The notes under the pieces were generated by a model. It worked only from the letters and a program-made list of their open reading frames with translations. It searched no databases and had not been told where the DNA came from. From contig JAYYZV010000155.1 of assembly GCA_036339975.1 (NCBI GenBank), positions 1 through 64,000 on the forward strand: a stretch of DNA of 64,000 nucleotides, given 5' to 3'. Below are positions 26,637 through 36,160 of this stretch, one piece after another (the stretch's first letter is position 1; each line of letters begins with the position of its first letter). Both the position numbers and the translations under genes were made by a program. Source of the DNA: UBA830 sp036339975. GTDB taxonomy: Bacteria; Pseudomonadota; Alphaproteobacteria; MPNO01; UBA830.

Positions 26637-27827
26637 TTAAACAGCCTGTCCCGCCGCGTGGCCGCTCGACCAAGCCCACTGGAAATTAAAGCCGCCTAAC
26701 CAACCAGTCACGTCGACCGCTTCGCCGATCGCATAAAGACCTGGAACGGATTTTGCTTCCATTGTTTGTGACGAAAGACTTCGGGTGTCGATGCCGCCCA
26801 AAGTCACCTCGGCTTTGGCATAACCTTCCGAGCCGGATGGGCTTAGCCGCCAACCGTTTAGCAGACTACCAAGAACAGTTAGAGATTGGTTGGTTTGCTC
26901 CGCCAACGGTCGATCGGGCAGATAGGCGGCGGCAAGTGCGGCCGCTAGCCGGGTGGGTAAGACGTCTGACAACACGGTTCGGACTTCAGACCTAGGTCTT
27001 TTTTTCTTTTGTTCAGCAAGCCATTTGGTTGCGCACATTTCCGGCAGTAGATCTATCGATATGTAGTCGCCGTTTTGCCAATAGGAAGATATCTGAAGGA
27101 TAGAAGGACCCGACAGCCCGCGATGTGTGAAAAGAATGGCCTCACGGAACTCCGCCCGGTCTAAACGCGCAATGCATTCTAGCGACACACCACTAAGAGG
27201 CTGCATCAGGTTCAGCGCTTCCCCCTCGAATGTCAGCGGCACTAGACCCGGCCGGATCTCGGAAAGGACGAGGTCGAAGCGCCTGGCGAGATCGTGTGCA
27301 AACCCGGTCGCACCCATCTTGGGGATCGAAAGGCCGCCCGTCGCCATCACAACTGATTGTGCGGAGAAATACCCTTTGTCAGTGGTCACCCGAAAACGAT
27401 CTGCCTTGGAAATATCGGTAATGCGTTGGGCGGTTCGAATGTCGACTGCGGAAGCCCCGCATTCATCAAGCAACATCTGGACCACTTCCCTAGCGGAGCC
27501 GTCGCAAAAAAGCTGTCCGTGAGTTTTTTCGTGCCAGAGAATGCCATGTTTGTCGATAAGGGAGATAAAATCATGCTGGGTGTACCGCGCCAGTGCCGAT
27601 TTACAGAAATGTGGATTGCCCGATATAAAATTGTCCGCCGACACATAAAGATTGGTGAAATTGCACCTCCCGCCCCCTGAAATCTGGATTTTCCGGCCGG
27701 CTTCGTTCGCATGATCCAGCAATAACACCCGGCGCCCGCGGGTGCCCGCGGTCATCGCGCACAACATTCCCGCTGCTCCCGCACCGAGAACGATGACGTC
27801 GAATTCCTCCGGTCGTGCATTGTTCAT
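26637..27827 (-). CDS. HI0933/YhiN family NAD(P)/FAD-dependent oxidoreductase
   Basis: Flavoprotein of 396 aa. The dinucleotide-binding motif GAGAAGMLCA (15-24) is followed by the family signature GRKIQISGGGRCNFTN. The C-terminus has GLYAIGEAVDVTGWLGGFN, the second FAD contact. HI0933/BaiN-type proteins are widespread and mostly uncharacterised; some reduce unsaturated steroids. No operon partner is evident, and the gene is divergent from the downstream MFS gene. Confidence 0.9.
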   Translation of the reverse strand: MNNARPEEFDVIVLGAGAAGMLCAMTAGTRGRRVLLLDHANEAGRKIQISGGGRCNFTNLYVSADNFISGNPHFCKSALARYTQHDFISLIDKHGILWHEKTHGQLFCDGSAREVVQMLLDECGASAVDIRTAQRITDISKADRFRVTTDKGYFSAQSVVMATGGLSIPKMGATGFAHDLARRFDLVLSEIRPGLVPLTFEGEALNLMQPLSGVSLECIARLDRAEFREAILFTHRGLSGPSILQISSYWQNGDYISIDLLPEMCATKWLAEQKKKRPRSEVRTVLSDVLPTRLAAALAAAYLPDRPLAEQTNQSLTVLGSLLNGWRLSPSGSEGYAKAEVTLGGIDTRSLSSQTMEAKSVPGLYAIGEAVDVTGWLGGFNFQWAWSSGHAAGQAV

Positions 27828-28048
27828 GGCGTGGTCATAACATGTGGATGGTCGTTAGGAACGTGTCAATAATTCTCAAGGCTGCCGGTTGCTCCCGATG
27901 GCTGGCGTTATTACACCCTGCTGCGGGTGCATAACTGTATAATGTCTCTCAATGACCTGTTCATATATCCTAACTAACATCTGCCGAGATAAACTAAAAA
28001 TTGCGGCTGCTATGTCTGAGTTTGTCTCTGACTTTGCTTGTTCTGCCG

Positions 28049-29311
28049 ATGATGGCGCGTTTTAAATCTATATCTTTTAACGGAGTTATGCTGGGTGGCA
28101 TCGGTCGCGCTCTCGCTAGCCCCCACTATCGGCTTTACGCCTGCGGTCATATAGCGAATGTATTCGGATGGTGGGGAAATCGCCTTGGCATTGGCTGGTT
28201 AACCTGGGATTTGACGGGATCGGCGGGCTTGCTTGGGATTGTTGCTTTCGCGGGCATGATACCGGTTACGCTTGTAGCGCCGTTTGCCGGGGTTTTTGCG
28301 GATCGGTATGGACATCGGCGAATGGCGATTCTTTCTGGTCTGGCCAGTGGAACGGTGACGCTGACGCTGGCTTTGCTCGTTCTGGCTGATAACATCACTG
28401 TACCGCTATTGCTGTTTCTCAGCGTCCTGCAGGGAGTTGGCTTTGGAACAGAATTTCCTGCTCGACAGGCGCTGATACCCCAGCTGTGCAAACGGGAAAA
28501 TCTTCCTGCCGCACTGGCTTTTAACTCTACCTCGTTTCAGGTTGGGACGTTTCTAGGCCCCGTCGTCGCCGGGTATCTTATAGCGAGATATGGTACGGGT
28601 GCTTCAATCCTGATGTTTGCCGTTACTAACTACTGGATGGTGCTTATGATCTTCCTGATTCGCCACCGACCAGAGCCTCGGGAGCGCAGACCCTTTTCAG
28701 GCTTCCTCGACGAGATTATGGAGGGATTCCGTTATATCGCGGCTAAGCCGGCACTTCGCCTTCTGTTTGCAATCAGCTTGACCATGGGTGTTTTGCTTCG
28801 GCCCTATACAGAGCTCTTGGCAGGGTTTGCAGACAATGTTTTCGGCGGCGGACCGGAAGAACTTGCTGCCCTGACCGCGGCGGCCGGTTTCGGCGCCCTG
28901 GCCAGCGGGTTGTTTTTGGCATTTCGGGGGCGCACACGCGGTTTGGTGAACATAATGTTGCTCGGGGCAGTGACCGGGTCTGTAGGCCTTGGGCTGTTTG
29001 CTATACAGACAAATATGACACTGGGTGTCATCACGATTTGCGTGGCGTCTCTCCTGCTGCTTACATGTCACGTTGGCGTCTATAGCCTGATCCAAAATGC
29101 CACCGATCAAGAGATGCGCGGCCGGGTTATCAGTTGCAGCGTTTCCATCACTATCGGCGGTCCGGCACTTGGCGCCCTGTTAATTGGCTGGCTGGCGGAG
29201 TTGGTTGGATTTCAATGGGCAGTCGGTATAAGCGCGATTGCGGCCCTGATTATTTTTTTCGCTCTATTGTCCCCGATCCGGAATGTGACCTCCGAAATAG
29301 AGGCAGAATAG
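28049..29311 (+). CDS. MFS transporter, DHA3 (EntS-like) type
   Basis: Inner-membrane carrier with about 12 hydrophobic segments (420 aa from ATG 28049). Motif A-like AGVFADRYGHRRM follows helix 2, and QGVGFGTEFPARQALIPQL with NSTSFQVGTFLGPVVAGYL are typical of DHA3 exporters such as EntS. A TTG at 28001 would add 16 hydrophobic residues; another ATG at 28052 is equally possible, and no start has a clear ribosome site. The substrate is unknown. A paralogue of the same subfamily is at 46289. Confidence 0.85.
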   Translation: MMARFKSISFNGVMLGGIGRALASPHYRLYACGHIANVFGWWGNRLGIGWLTWDLTGSAGLLGIVAFAGMIPVTLVAPFAGVFADRYGHRRMAILSGLASGTVTLTLALLVLADNITVPLLLFLSVLQGVGFGTEFPARQALIPQLCKRENLPAALAFNSTSFQVGTFLGPVVAGYLIARYGTGASILMFAVTNYWMVLMIFLIRHRPEPRERRPFSGFLDEIMEGFRYIAAKPALRLLFAISLTMGVLLRPYTELLAGFADNVFGGGPEELAALTAAAGFGALASGLFLAFRGRTRGLVNIMLLGAVTGSVGLGLFAIQTNMTLGVITICVASLLLLTCHVGVYSLIQNATDQEMRGRVISCSVSITIGGPALGALLIGWLAELVGFQWAVGISAIAALIIFFALLSPIRNVTSEIEAE

Positions 29312-29536
29312 TAGGGTGGTCGGGTCAAGTTGCTAACTTTAAGTTGCCGGAATGCTAGCTCTTATTTCTGCGTTATTGGCCGGTTTCCAGTATGACAGGG
29401 GCCTATCAATCCCGATTTAGAGTATGCTGATTTTCTATGCTTGCGATGGTAGTTTTTGTATGTGAAACTAAAATGTTGATTAATAAACAGTTCGATATCT
29501 AAGTAATTGTTAAAATGCCGGTAACGGGAGATGAGG

Positions 29537-30034
29537 GTGAGCGAGAATATGAAATCGATGCTGTCGTTTCAGGTCAACGGTCGTCAGCGTGACGATGCTG
29601 TAGCCGGCAATTTGCTGCTAGTCGACTATCTGCGAGAAACTGTAGGGCTCACAGGTACGAAAATTGGTTGCGACGGCGGCGAATGTGGATTGTGCACTGT
29701 CTTAATCGACGGCCAGGCCCAACACTCATGTCTGACGCTAGCTGCAACCTGCAATGGAACGTCGGTCGAGACGATCGAATCGCTTGCGGATGGTGGTCGA
29801 TTGAATGCCATCCAGCGTGGATTTCACGAAAAACTCGGTGCCCAGTGTGGGTTTTGTACTCCTGGTATGGTGATGGCTGCAGAAGGGCTTCTCCGGTCGG
29901 ATCCAGATCCGGATGACGCGACAATCCGTAGGGAAATGGCGGCAAATATTTGCCGTTGCACAGGGTATGTGAAGATCATCGAAGCCGTTCGCTTTGCCGC
30001 CGACGAAATCAAAATAGCGACGGAGGCCGTGTGA
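29537..30034 (+). CDS. Molybdenum hydroxylase [2Fe-2S] subunit (HcrC-like)
   Basis: Small subunit of 165 aa with two [2Fe-2S] clusters. The plant-type site is Cys45, 50, 53, 65 (GCDGGECGLC...C); the helical second site is Cys104, 107, 139, 141 (CGFCTPGM and CRCTGY). It relays electrons between the molybdenum centre and the FAD subunit. GTG 29537 is chosen since GGGAG (29526-29530) lies six bases before it; the ATG at 29531 would abut that site. Order small-large-medium and length (HcrC about 161 aa) match hcrCAB of 4-hydroxybenzoyl-CoA reductase. It overlaps the large-subunit start by one base. Confidence 0.92.
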   Translation: MSENMKSMLSFQVNGRQRDDAVAGNLLLVDYLRETVGLTGTKIGCDGGECGLCTVLIDGQAQHSCLTLAATCNGTSVETIESLADGGRLNAIQRGFHEKLGAQCGFCTPGMVMAAEGLLRSDPDPDDATIRREMAANICRCTGYVKIIEAVRFAADEIKIATEAV

Positions 30035-32367
30035 TGGATGGAGACGGTGTGCCGCCAGTTCCTATACCCTCTATCGGACAGCCCCTGCCGATGGTGGATG
30101 GGCCGGAAAAGATAGCTGGTAAAGCCCAGTACACATCCGACTTCTACGACCCCTCCGCGCTGACTGGTGTTATAAAGCGTTCTACCGTTGCGCACGCCCG
30201 GATACTATCCGTGGACACTTCGGCGGCCGAGGAACTCCCCGGGGTCCATGCCGTAATTACAGGCAGCGAAACTGACGAAGGTCACGGGGTGCTACCCATC
30301 GCCCGGACAGAACTACCAATTGCCTACGATCGTGTGCGCTATCGAGGCGAGCCCGTCGCGGCGGTCGCTGCCGACAGCGTCGAGATCGCGGCGCAAGCCA
30401 GCGATCTGATAAAAGTCGAATATGAGGAGCTTCCTGCCTATTTTACCGCTGCCGATGCGATGGCTGACGGGGCGGTTGATTTACACGAACACCGGCTCGG
30501 AAACATAGAACGTCATGTTGAATTCGAAATCGGCGACGTTGACGGTGGATTTGCAGAGGCCGATCTTATCCATGAAACGGAATACCATTGTGCTGAGGTT
30601 TGCCAGGTCCAAACCGAACCTCACGCGGCATATGCTGAGTACGATGCTGAACGGGGCGAACTAACAGTTCGTGCAAGCACGCAGGTTCCATATTACGTGC
30701 ATCTGATGCTCGCTAAGACCCTCAAGATGCCGAAGTCCAAGATCCGCGTGATCAAGCCTTATCTGGGTGGCGGTTTCGGCTGTCGGACCGAAGCGCTAAA
30801 CGTAGAAATGATCACGGCAATGCTTGCGCGACGAGCTAAGGGTACGGTGCGGACCGTGATCAGTCGGGAGGACACCTTCATTACGCACCGCGGTCGCCAA
30901 GAGCAGACTGTCAGAATTCGTATGGGAATGACAAAGGAAGGCCGCGTCACTGCAATAGACTGTCATACGGTTCAGCGTGGGGGTGCCCATTCGGGTTACG
31001 GTATCGTTACAATTCTATATGCGGGTTCGATGCTATTCGCGATCTACGACCTTCAGAACGCGCGCTACGACGGTAAACGCGTTCTCACCAATACGCCGCC
31101 ATGCGGGGCTTTTCGCGGTCACGGGACGGTCAATACACGGCATGCATTTGAGAATGCGCTTGACGAGATGGCCGAGAAACTTGGTCTCGATCCGTTCGCT
31201 GTTAGGCGTGTCAACCTGATTCCGGAACTGGGTTTTACGGCCACCGATCAGTGGATCAACTCCTATGGCCTACCAGAATGCCTTGATATCGTTGAGAAGG
31301 CGTCCGGTTGGAAGGATAAGATAGGTAATATGCCGCCCGGCAAAGGTTTGGGGCTTGGGTGTTCGCACTATATTTCGGGTGCTTCGAAGCCAGTCAACTG
31401 GACAGGCGAGCCGCATGCGACGATCAACCTCAAGCTCGATTTCGATGGGACCGTTGTAATACTCACCGGCGCGTCAGAGATTGGGCAGGGATCAAATACG
31501 ATACTAGTTCAATGCGTCGCGGAGGTGCTGGGGATAGACCCGTCACGGGTGAAGGTCGTCGATGCAGATAGCCGCGTAACGCCTAAAGACAACGGTTCCT
31601 ATTCGTCACGGGTCACCTATATGGTTGGCAATGCGGCAATAGAGGCTGCGAATAACCTTAAAGGTGTACTGGTAGAGGCGGCGGCACGTAAATTTGAAGT
31701 TAGCCCAGAGGATGTCGAGTGTCTTGGAGAAGTATACCGCGCAGGTACCCAGGACGAGGGCATGACGTTTGAAGAGGTTGTTATGGCGGCGCTCGAAGGC
31801 ACCGGTACTATTACAGTGAAGGGAAATTTCGATACGCTGCCTGAAAGTTGGGGTGGAAAAAAATACCGGGGCGCAGCGATTGGTGGGACGATGGCATTTT
31901 CTTACGCTGCGCAGGTGGTCGAGGTCACCGTTGATCCTGACACTGCCGAAATCACTGTAGACAAGGTCTGGGTTGCGCATGACTGCGGCAAGGCCCTGAA
32001 TCCGTTGACGGTCGAGGGTCAGATTCAGGGGTCCGTCTGGATGGGGATGGGGCAGGCGATGACAGAGGAGACGGCCTACCACGATGGGTTGCTAATCAGT
32101 GGTAACATGTTGGACTATCGCGTCCCGACTTTCATGGATTCACCACCCATCGAGGCGTATATCGTGGAATCTAACGATCCTAATGGCCCGTTTGGCGCGA
32201 AAGAGGCGGGTGAGGCTTCGTTAGCGGGATTTCTGCCGGCGCTTACCAGCGCAGTCGCAAATGCTATGGGCGTGCGCATTCATGAGCTACCCGTTACACC
32301 CGACCGGCTACTTCAGTTGCTGGAAGATAAGGAGCGTGAAATGGGCGCTTCAACGGCGGCGGAATAG
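30034..32367 (+). CDS. Molybdenum hydroxylase large, molybdopterin-binding subunit (HcrA-like)
   Basis: Xanthine dehydrogenase family catalytic subunit of 777 aa carrying the Mo-molybdopterin cytosine dinucleotide cofactor. Cofactor and substrate landmarks are YLGGGFGCR, PPCGAFRGHG, GASEIGQGSNT and GAKEAGE near the C-terminus, where Glu727 is the expected catalytic base. ATG 30034 shares a base with the small-subunit TGA and follows CGGAGG. Size and neighbours match HcrA of 4-hydroxybenzoyl-CoA reductase (about 769 aa), which dehydroxylates the ring reductively. A hydroxylase acting in the oxidative direction is also possible, because the substrate pocket cannot be read reliably. Confidence 0.9.
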   Translation: MDGDGVPPVPIPSIGQPLPMVDGPEKIAGKAQYTSDFYDPSALTGVIKRSTVAHARILSVDTSAAEELPGVHAVITGSETDEGHGVLPIARTELPIAYDRVRYRGEPVAAVAADSVEIAAQASDLIKVEYEELPAYFTAADAMADGAVDLHEHRLGNIERHVEFEIGDVDGGFAEADLIHETEYHCAEVCQVQTEPHAAYAEYDAERGELTVRASTQVPYYVHLMLAKTLKMPKSKIRVIKPYLGGGFGCRTEALNVEMITAMLARRAKGTVRTVISREDTFITHRGRQEQTVRIRMGMTKEGRVTAIDCHTVQRGGAHSGYGIVTILYAGSMLFAIYDLQNARYDGKRVLTNTPPCGAFRGHGTVNTRHAFENALDEMAEKLGLDPFAVRRVNLIPELGFTATDQWINSYGLPECLDIVEKASGWKDKIGNMPPGKGLGLGCSHYISGASKPVNWTGEPHATINLKLDFDGTVVILTGASEIGQGSNTILVQCVAEVLGIDPSRVKVVDADSRVTPKDNGSYSSRVTYMVGNAAIEAANNLKGVLVEAAARKFEVSPEDVECLGEVYRAGTQDEGMTFEEVVMAALEGTGTITVKGNFDTLPESWGGKKYRGAAIGGTMAFSYAAQVVEVTVDPDTAEITVDKVWVAHDCGKALNPLTVEGQIQGSVWMGMGQAMTEETAYHDGLLISGNMLDYRVPTFMDSPPIEAYIVESNDPNGPFGAKEAGEASLAGFLPALTSAVANAMGVRIHELPVTPDRLLQLLEDKEREMGASTAAE

Positions 32368-32377
32368 GAGAGCTAGC

Positions 32378-33352
32378 ATGGAAAACATGCCTGAATTTAA
32401 TCTTTACCGTCCGGAAACAGCTGCGGAAGCGGTTAAACTTAAAGCCTCCGATGCTACCTCCAGGTATCTCGCTGGCGGTACAGACATGATCGTCAACGTT
32501 CGCCGGGGTATTGAGACTCCTAGAACAATGATTGACCTGACCGCGATTACGGAAATTGCGGCGATATCTGTTGGGGATGGGGATCTGCGAATTGGAGCTG
32601 GCGTAAAACTTTCCAAGCTGGCGACCGAAGAAAACATCCTTCGCGACTATCCGGCTGTTGCACAGGCTGCTGCTTCTGTAGCCGGGCCGACACACCGATC
32701 CTATGGGACGATAGGCGGTAATTTGTGCCTGGATACGAGGTGTCTTTTCTATAACCAATCCCAGTGGTGGCGCGAAAGTAATAATTTCTGCCTTAAGCAC
32801 AAGGGTGAAATATGCCACGTTGCACCTGGCGGCAAGCGGTGTTTCGCGGCTTTTTCCGGTGACGTCGCACCGGCAATGATGGTTTACGGGGCGCAGGCTG
32901 ATCTAGAAGGGCCTGGCGGCGTACGTACAGTTGCATTGGCTGATATATACCGTAATGACGGTATGGACCATTTGGCGCTGGAACCCAACGAACTGCTTGT
33001 TTCGATCCGCCTTCCTAATCCAGCTGCGGGAACAGTTTCGGGATACGAAAAGTCACGTATCCGCGGATCGATCGACTTTCCGCTTGCCGGTTGCGCCGTG
33101 CGCCTGACGGCCAAAGATGGCAAACTTCTAGAGCTCGACATTGCACTGACCGCGGTGAACCCCTATCCGCAGATGGTGACCGGCTTAGATGGCTTCACTG
33201 GTAAAGCGCTCGATGACCAAGCACTTGATGCCATCCGGGAGGTTGTCCGAAAACAGGCTAAGCCAATGCGAACAACGACGATTCGACCATGGTATCGGCG
33301 CCGCGTGGTTGGAGCGTTAGCGCGGAAACTGGTGGCGCGGCTCTCGGCTTAA
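32378..33352 (+). CDS. Molybdenum hydroxylase FAD subunit with extra [4Fe-4S] loop (HcrB-like)
   Basis: FAD-binding medium subunit of 324 aa. Flavin-binding landmarks are LAGGTDMIVN (31-40) and TIGGNLC (111-117). The distinguishing feature is an inserted loop with Cys122, Cys138, Cys146 and Cys155. As I recall, the same four positions ligate the additional [4Fe-4S] cluster in the beta subunit of Thauera 4-hydroxybenzoyl-CoA reductase; ordinary xanthine dehydrogenase medium subunits lack this loop. That cluster lets low-potential electrons enter from ferredoxin and drive reductive dehydroxylation. The ATG at 32378 is preceded by AGGAG, ten bases after the large-subunit stop. It converges with the protease gene, one base apart. 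Confidence 0.92.
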   Translation: MENMPEFNLYRPETAAEAVKLKASDATSRYLAGGTDMIVNVRRGIETPRTMIDLTAITEIAAISVGDGDLRIGAGVKLSKLATEENILRDYPAVAQAAASVAGPTHRSYGTIGGNLCLDTRCLFYNQSQWWRESNNFCLKHKGEICHVAPGGKRCFAAFSGDVAPAMMVYGAQADLEGPGGVRTVALADIYRNDGMDHLALEPNELLVSIRLPNPAAGTVSGYEKSRIRGSIDFPLAGCAVRLTAKDGKLLELDIALTAVNPYPQMVTGLDGFTGKALDDQALDAIREVVRKQAKPMRTTTIRPWYRRRVVGALARKLVARLSA

Positions 33353-33353
33353 C

Positions 33354-34265
33354 TTATTGCCGGGCAAGCCGCCGCCATTTTTTTCCAACCAGGCACACTA
33401 CCTTCGCAACGGTAAGCTCGTGCCTCAGAAATTCACCGTATCGCGAAAAACGGCGAGGGGTCAGAGAACCTCTCGGCGACTGGTTTTGAGGACCCTCGCT
33501 TGATTGCACACCACTTTCGTGTATCGCTGCAAGTAATGTCCGCGGCGCCGTCGAATATGAACGGCCCCGGCGGGGGGAGCCTGCAACATGAACGCCGATG
33601 ACGTTTCCAGCGTCGTCGACCCACGGCCCACCACTAATCCCAGCGAGATCGGCACCTATGTCCGGTATTCTTCGAATTTGCGTCCAAGCGACGACCGGCT
33701 CGTCCTTGCGGTAACGTCCTCGGGTTAGCATCCGACCACGACCAATGACCTTGCCATAGACATCGCCTGGAGATCCCTGAGGAAATCCAAAAGAATAGCC
33801 ATCTTGGCCAATTCGTAGGCGCGGTTTAATCACAGTCATTTGCGGCGCTCCACCATTGGTGCGAAGAATGCTGATGTCGGCATCGGGACGTTCTGTCACC
33901 GCGCGAACACGAACTAGCCGCCCGCCCGGTTTCTGAAGTCCCAGCATGTCGCAATCAGACGTGACATGATGGGCTGTGATCCACACGCCCGATCGGTCGA
34001 TTGAGAAAGCGGTTCCCGTGGAGGTCCCTTGTTTTTTTCCGATTTTGACCACCATACGGGGGTCGGCACTTGATTCATTTGGAAGGCGTTCCCCAAGGCC
34101 AAGCCCTAGTTCGGGGGTGGGTGGTTTTTGATCATACGGTTCAAAGCGACGTGGATCCGGACGGCGCGGGGATTCTCCGTCCGGGGTACCAGCGTTGTTA
34201 ACTGTTTGGCCCATGATTGCAACGACAAAGAGGACGGCGATTGCGATATAGTCACGCAGTCTCAT
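33354..34265 (-). CDS. Trypsin-like (S1C-type) serine protease, membrane-anchored or exported
   Basis: Protein of 303 aa with an N-terminal hydrophobic segment (residues 6-20) acting as signal peptide or anchor, then a Pro-rich linker (30-60). The trypsin-fold domain has catalytic His100 in TAHHV, Asp130 in DADISIL and Ser211 in GISGGPWVDD. The C-terminal 70 residues are Arg/Ser-rich and lack a PDZ domain, unlike DegP. It should work in the periplasm; the target is unknown. The gene is convergent with the molybdenum hydroxylase operon. Confidence 0.85.
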   Translation of the reverse strand: MRLRDYIAIAVLFVVAIMGQTVNNAGTPDGESPRRPDPRRFEPYDQKPPTPELGLGLGERLPNESSADPRMVVKIGKKQGTSTGTAFSIDRSGVWITAHHVTSDCDMLGLQKPGGRLVRVRAVTERPDADISILRTNGGAPQMTVIKPRLRIGQDGYSFGFPQGSPGDVYGKVIGRGRMLTRGRYRKDEPVVAWTQIRRIPDIGADLAGISGGPWVDDAGNVIGVHVAGSPRRGRSYSTAPRTLLAAIHESGVQSSEGPQNQSPRGSLTPRRFSRYGEFLRHELTVAKVVCLVGKKWRRLARQ

Positions 34266-34315
34266 GTTCTATTCGGTCTGCCCGACCCAGCGAGTCGTGA
34301 AAACTTCACCAAGAC

Positions 34316-34729
34316 CTAGCCCGCTATGGCCGCCGCATTAATGAATGCAACCGAGAGCTTTATACCCACGACAAGGACTGCTGCGCCGATTTCTCCATTC
34401 TCGATGCGGGTTGGGAGGTCCTTAACCAAGACATCGCCTATCCGGTAGGCCAGAATCTGGATCAACAATGCTAGCACGCCCCAGATCACGATATCCCATA
34501 CGCTGACACTGGTCGCCATACATATTGCGAGGGGAATGGCCATACCCGAAATTGCTCCCGATATCGATATAGCCGCGGCTGTGTTGCCACCGCGCACCAA
34601 CCTTAATTCGTGATAGGGCGTTACGTAGTGATAAACCGTTACCCCGATAGAGAGCATCGCAATAGTCACGGCGAAATGGAGCAGCAAAACGGGGAAGCCG
34701 GCAAGAAAACTCTGAATAACGGGATCCAT
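34316..34729 (-). CDS. DUF350 (YjfL family) membrane protein
   Basis: Inner-membrane protein of 137 aa with four hydrophobic helices, a DUF350 member. The family typically has two repeats of two helices; residues around 37-43 (YHELRLV) and 102-115 form the polar loops. Function is unknown. It lies 50 bases upstream of the protease gene on the same strand and may be cotranscribed. Length is normal. Confidence 0.82.
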   Translation of the reverse strand: MDPVIQSFLAGFPVLLLHFAVTIAMLSIGVTVYHYVTPYHELRLVRGGNTAAAISISGAISGMAIPLAICMATSVSVWDIVIWGVLALLIQILAYRIGDVLVKDLPTRIENGEIGAAVLVVGIKLSVAFINAAAIAG

Positions 34730-34799
34730 GTCATATTCCGTTTTTACTAAAAGAGAGACGTGATCCTATCTCTGTTTTGGGTTTCACCCAACCGTGGCA

Positions 34800-36035
34800 T
34801 TAGGCGCTTTTGGTTACGGTGCGACGCGGGATTGGCTTATCGTTGATGGGGTAATTCATCAACGATGCGACGAAACCCATAATAATAGCGGCCCACCACA
34901 CGGCGTTGTAATTTCCAAACACATCAAAGAAATAGCCTGCGGCGTAGATGCCAATAAAGCTGCCAAGTTGATGCGCTACGAATGCGAAACCAAATAGCAT
35001 GCCCATAAAGCGAAGCCCGAATACCCGCGCGACGATGGAACCGGTCAGCGGCACGGTGCCTAACCATAGAAGTCCCATGGCCGCCGAGAAGATGATAACA
35101 TTGGTAGCTGTCGGTGGAAGCATAATGAAGGCAACCATTATCACCGACCGTAGGCTATACAGCCAGCACAGCAAGAATTTTTGCCTGAACTTACCGCCGG
35201 CGGCCCCCCAGGCGAATGTTCCAATAATGTTGAAAGCCCCAATGAGCGAAAGCGACATTGCGGCAATGGTTGTGTCCACGTCGAGGTTGCGCAGCATGTT
35301 AGGAAAGTGTGTGCCGATAAACATGGTCTGTAACCCACAAACGAAATATCCGCCGGTCAAGAGTACATAACCTCTGTGGGAAAAGGCCTCTCGGATAGCT
35401 TCAGTGGTACTTTGCGGTGGAGGTGCGGCAGCCGCCGCGTCGCCCACATTTTTGCGGACCATGACAAAGGCCAAAGGTACGATCAGCAGAGTCATGATCG
35501 ACATTACATAAAGGGACATCACCCATCCCTGACTGTCGATAAAGAACTGTCCCAGTGGGATCATTATAACCTGACCCGACGAGCCGCCGGCACTGGCAAT
35601 TCCGAGATAGAAATCGCGTTTTTCGGGGGCGACCGCGCGGCTGATGGCGGAGAGGATAATTGGGAACATAGCTCCCGACATCGCGAAGCCAGTGAAGACG
35701 CCAATTGACAGGTGCGCCATTAAAGGTGTGCTGGAAACAGTCATTAGAAGCAGGCCCGCGGTATAAATCAGCCCTGCTGCCGCGATGACCCGTCCTGTCC
35801 CGAATTTATCGGCAATATTCCCCGCAATTGGTGTGCCTATACCCCAGAAAAGAGATTGTAGTGCTATCGATAGCGACAGGATCTCGATCTGGCCGCCAAA
35901 TAGTTCATTGGATGCATCAGGCATCCATAGACCGAAGGTCATCCGAGCGCCGAGCGACAGGAAGACAATTGTCGTGCCTGCTAACAGAATGACAAAGGGT
36001 GTGCGCCAGTTATGCACAGAATCTAATGAGGTCAT
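34800..36035 (-). CDS. MFS transporter (monocarboxylate-type), copy A of a tandem pair
   Basis: Twelve-helix carrier of 411 aa. The N-terminus ATG at 36035 reads MTSLDSVHNWRTPFVILL, and a conserved polar loop NIADKFGTGRVIA corresponds to motif A. It aligns along its length with the next upstream gene, for example YFVCGLQTMFIGTHFPN here against YFVCGYQVMFLGTHLPN there, so the two arose by duplication. They are of the OFA/MCT-like MFS type, which often move organic anions such as aromatic or short-chain carboxylates. The UbiD operon next door makes an acid substrate attractive, but it is not shown. Confidence 0.87.
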   Translation of the reverse strand: MTSLDSVHNWRTPFVILLAGTTIVFLSLGARMTFGLWMPDASNELFGGQIEILSLSIALQSLFWGIGTPIAGNIADKFGTGRVIAAAGLIYTAGLLLMTVSSTPLMAHLSIGVFTGFAMSGAMFPIILSAISRAVAPEKRDFYLGIASAGGSSGQVIMIPLGQFFIDSQGWVMSLYVMSIMTLLIVPLAFVMVRKNVGDAAAAAPPPQSTTEAIREAFSHRGYVLLTGGYFVCGLQTMFIGTHFPNMLRNLDVDTTIAAMSLSLIGAFNIIGTFAWGAAGGKFRQKFLLCWLYSLRSVIMVAFIMLPPTATNVIIFSAAMGLLWLGTVPLTGSIVARVFGLRFMGMLFGFAFVAHQLGSFIGIYAAGYFFDVFGNYNAVWWAAIIMGFVASLMNYPINDKPIPRRTVTKSA

Positions 36036-36160
36036 TACAAGGTTATGCCTGTTTGTCTGAGAGCCGTCTAATCAGAATTGCGTGAGCCGAAGAGAATATT
36101 GCTCCTGCACCGATCTGAGCTGGGCCGGCAAAGTTGTTAGTTAATACCAAAACAGCCGTT

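Noticed and set aside
27930..27945. TATAAT upstream of the DHA3 transporter
   Set aside because: A TATAAT occurs at 27938-27943, but no -35 at proper spacing exists, so a promoter call would rest on one hexamer.
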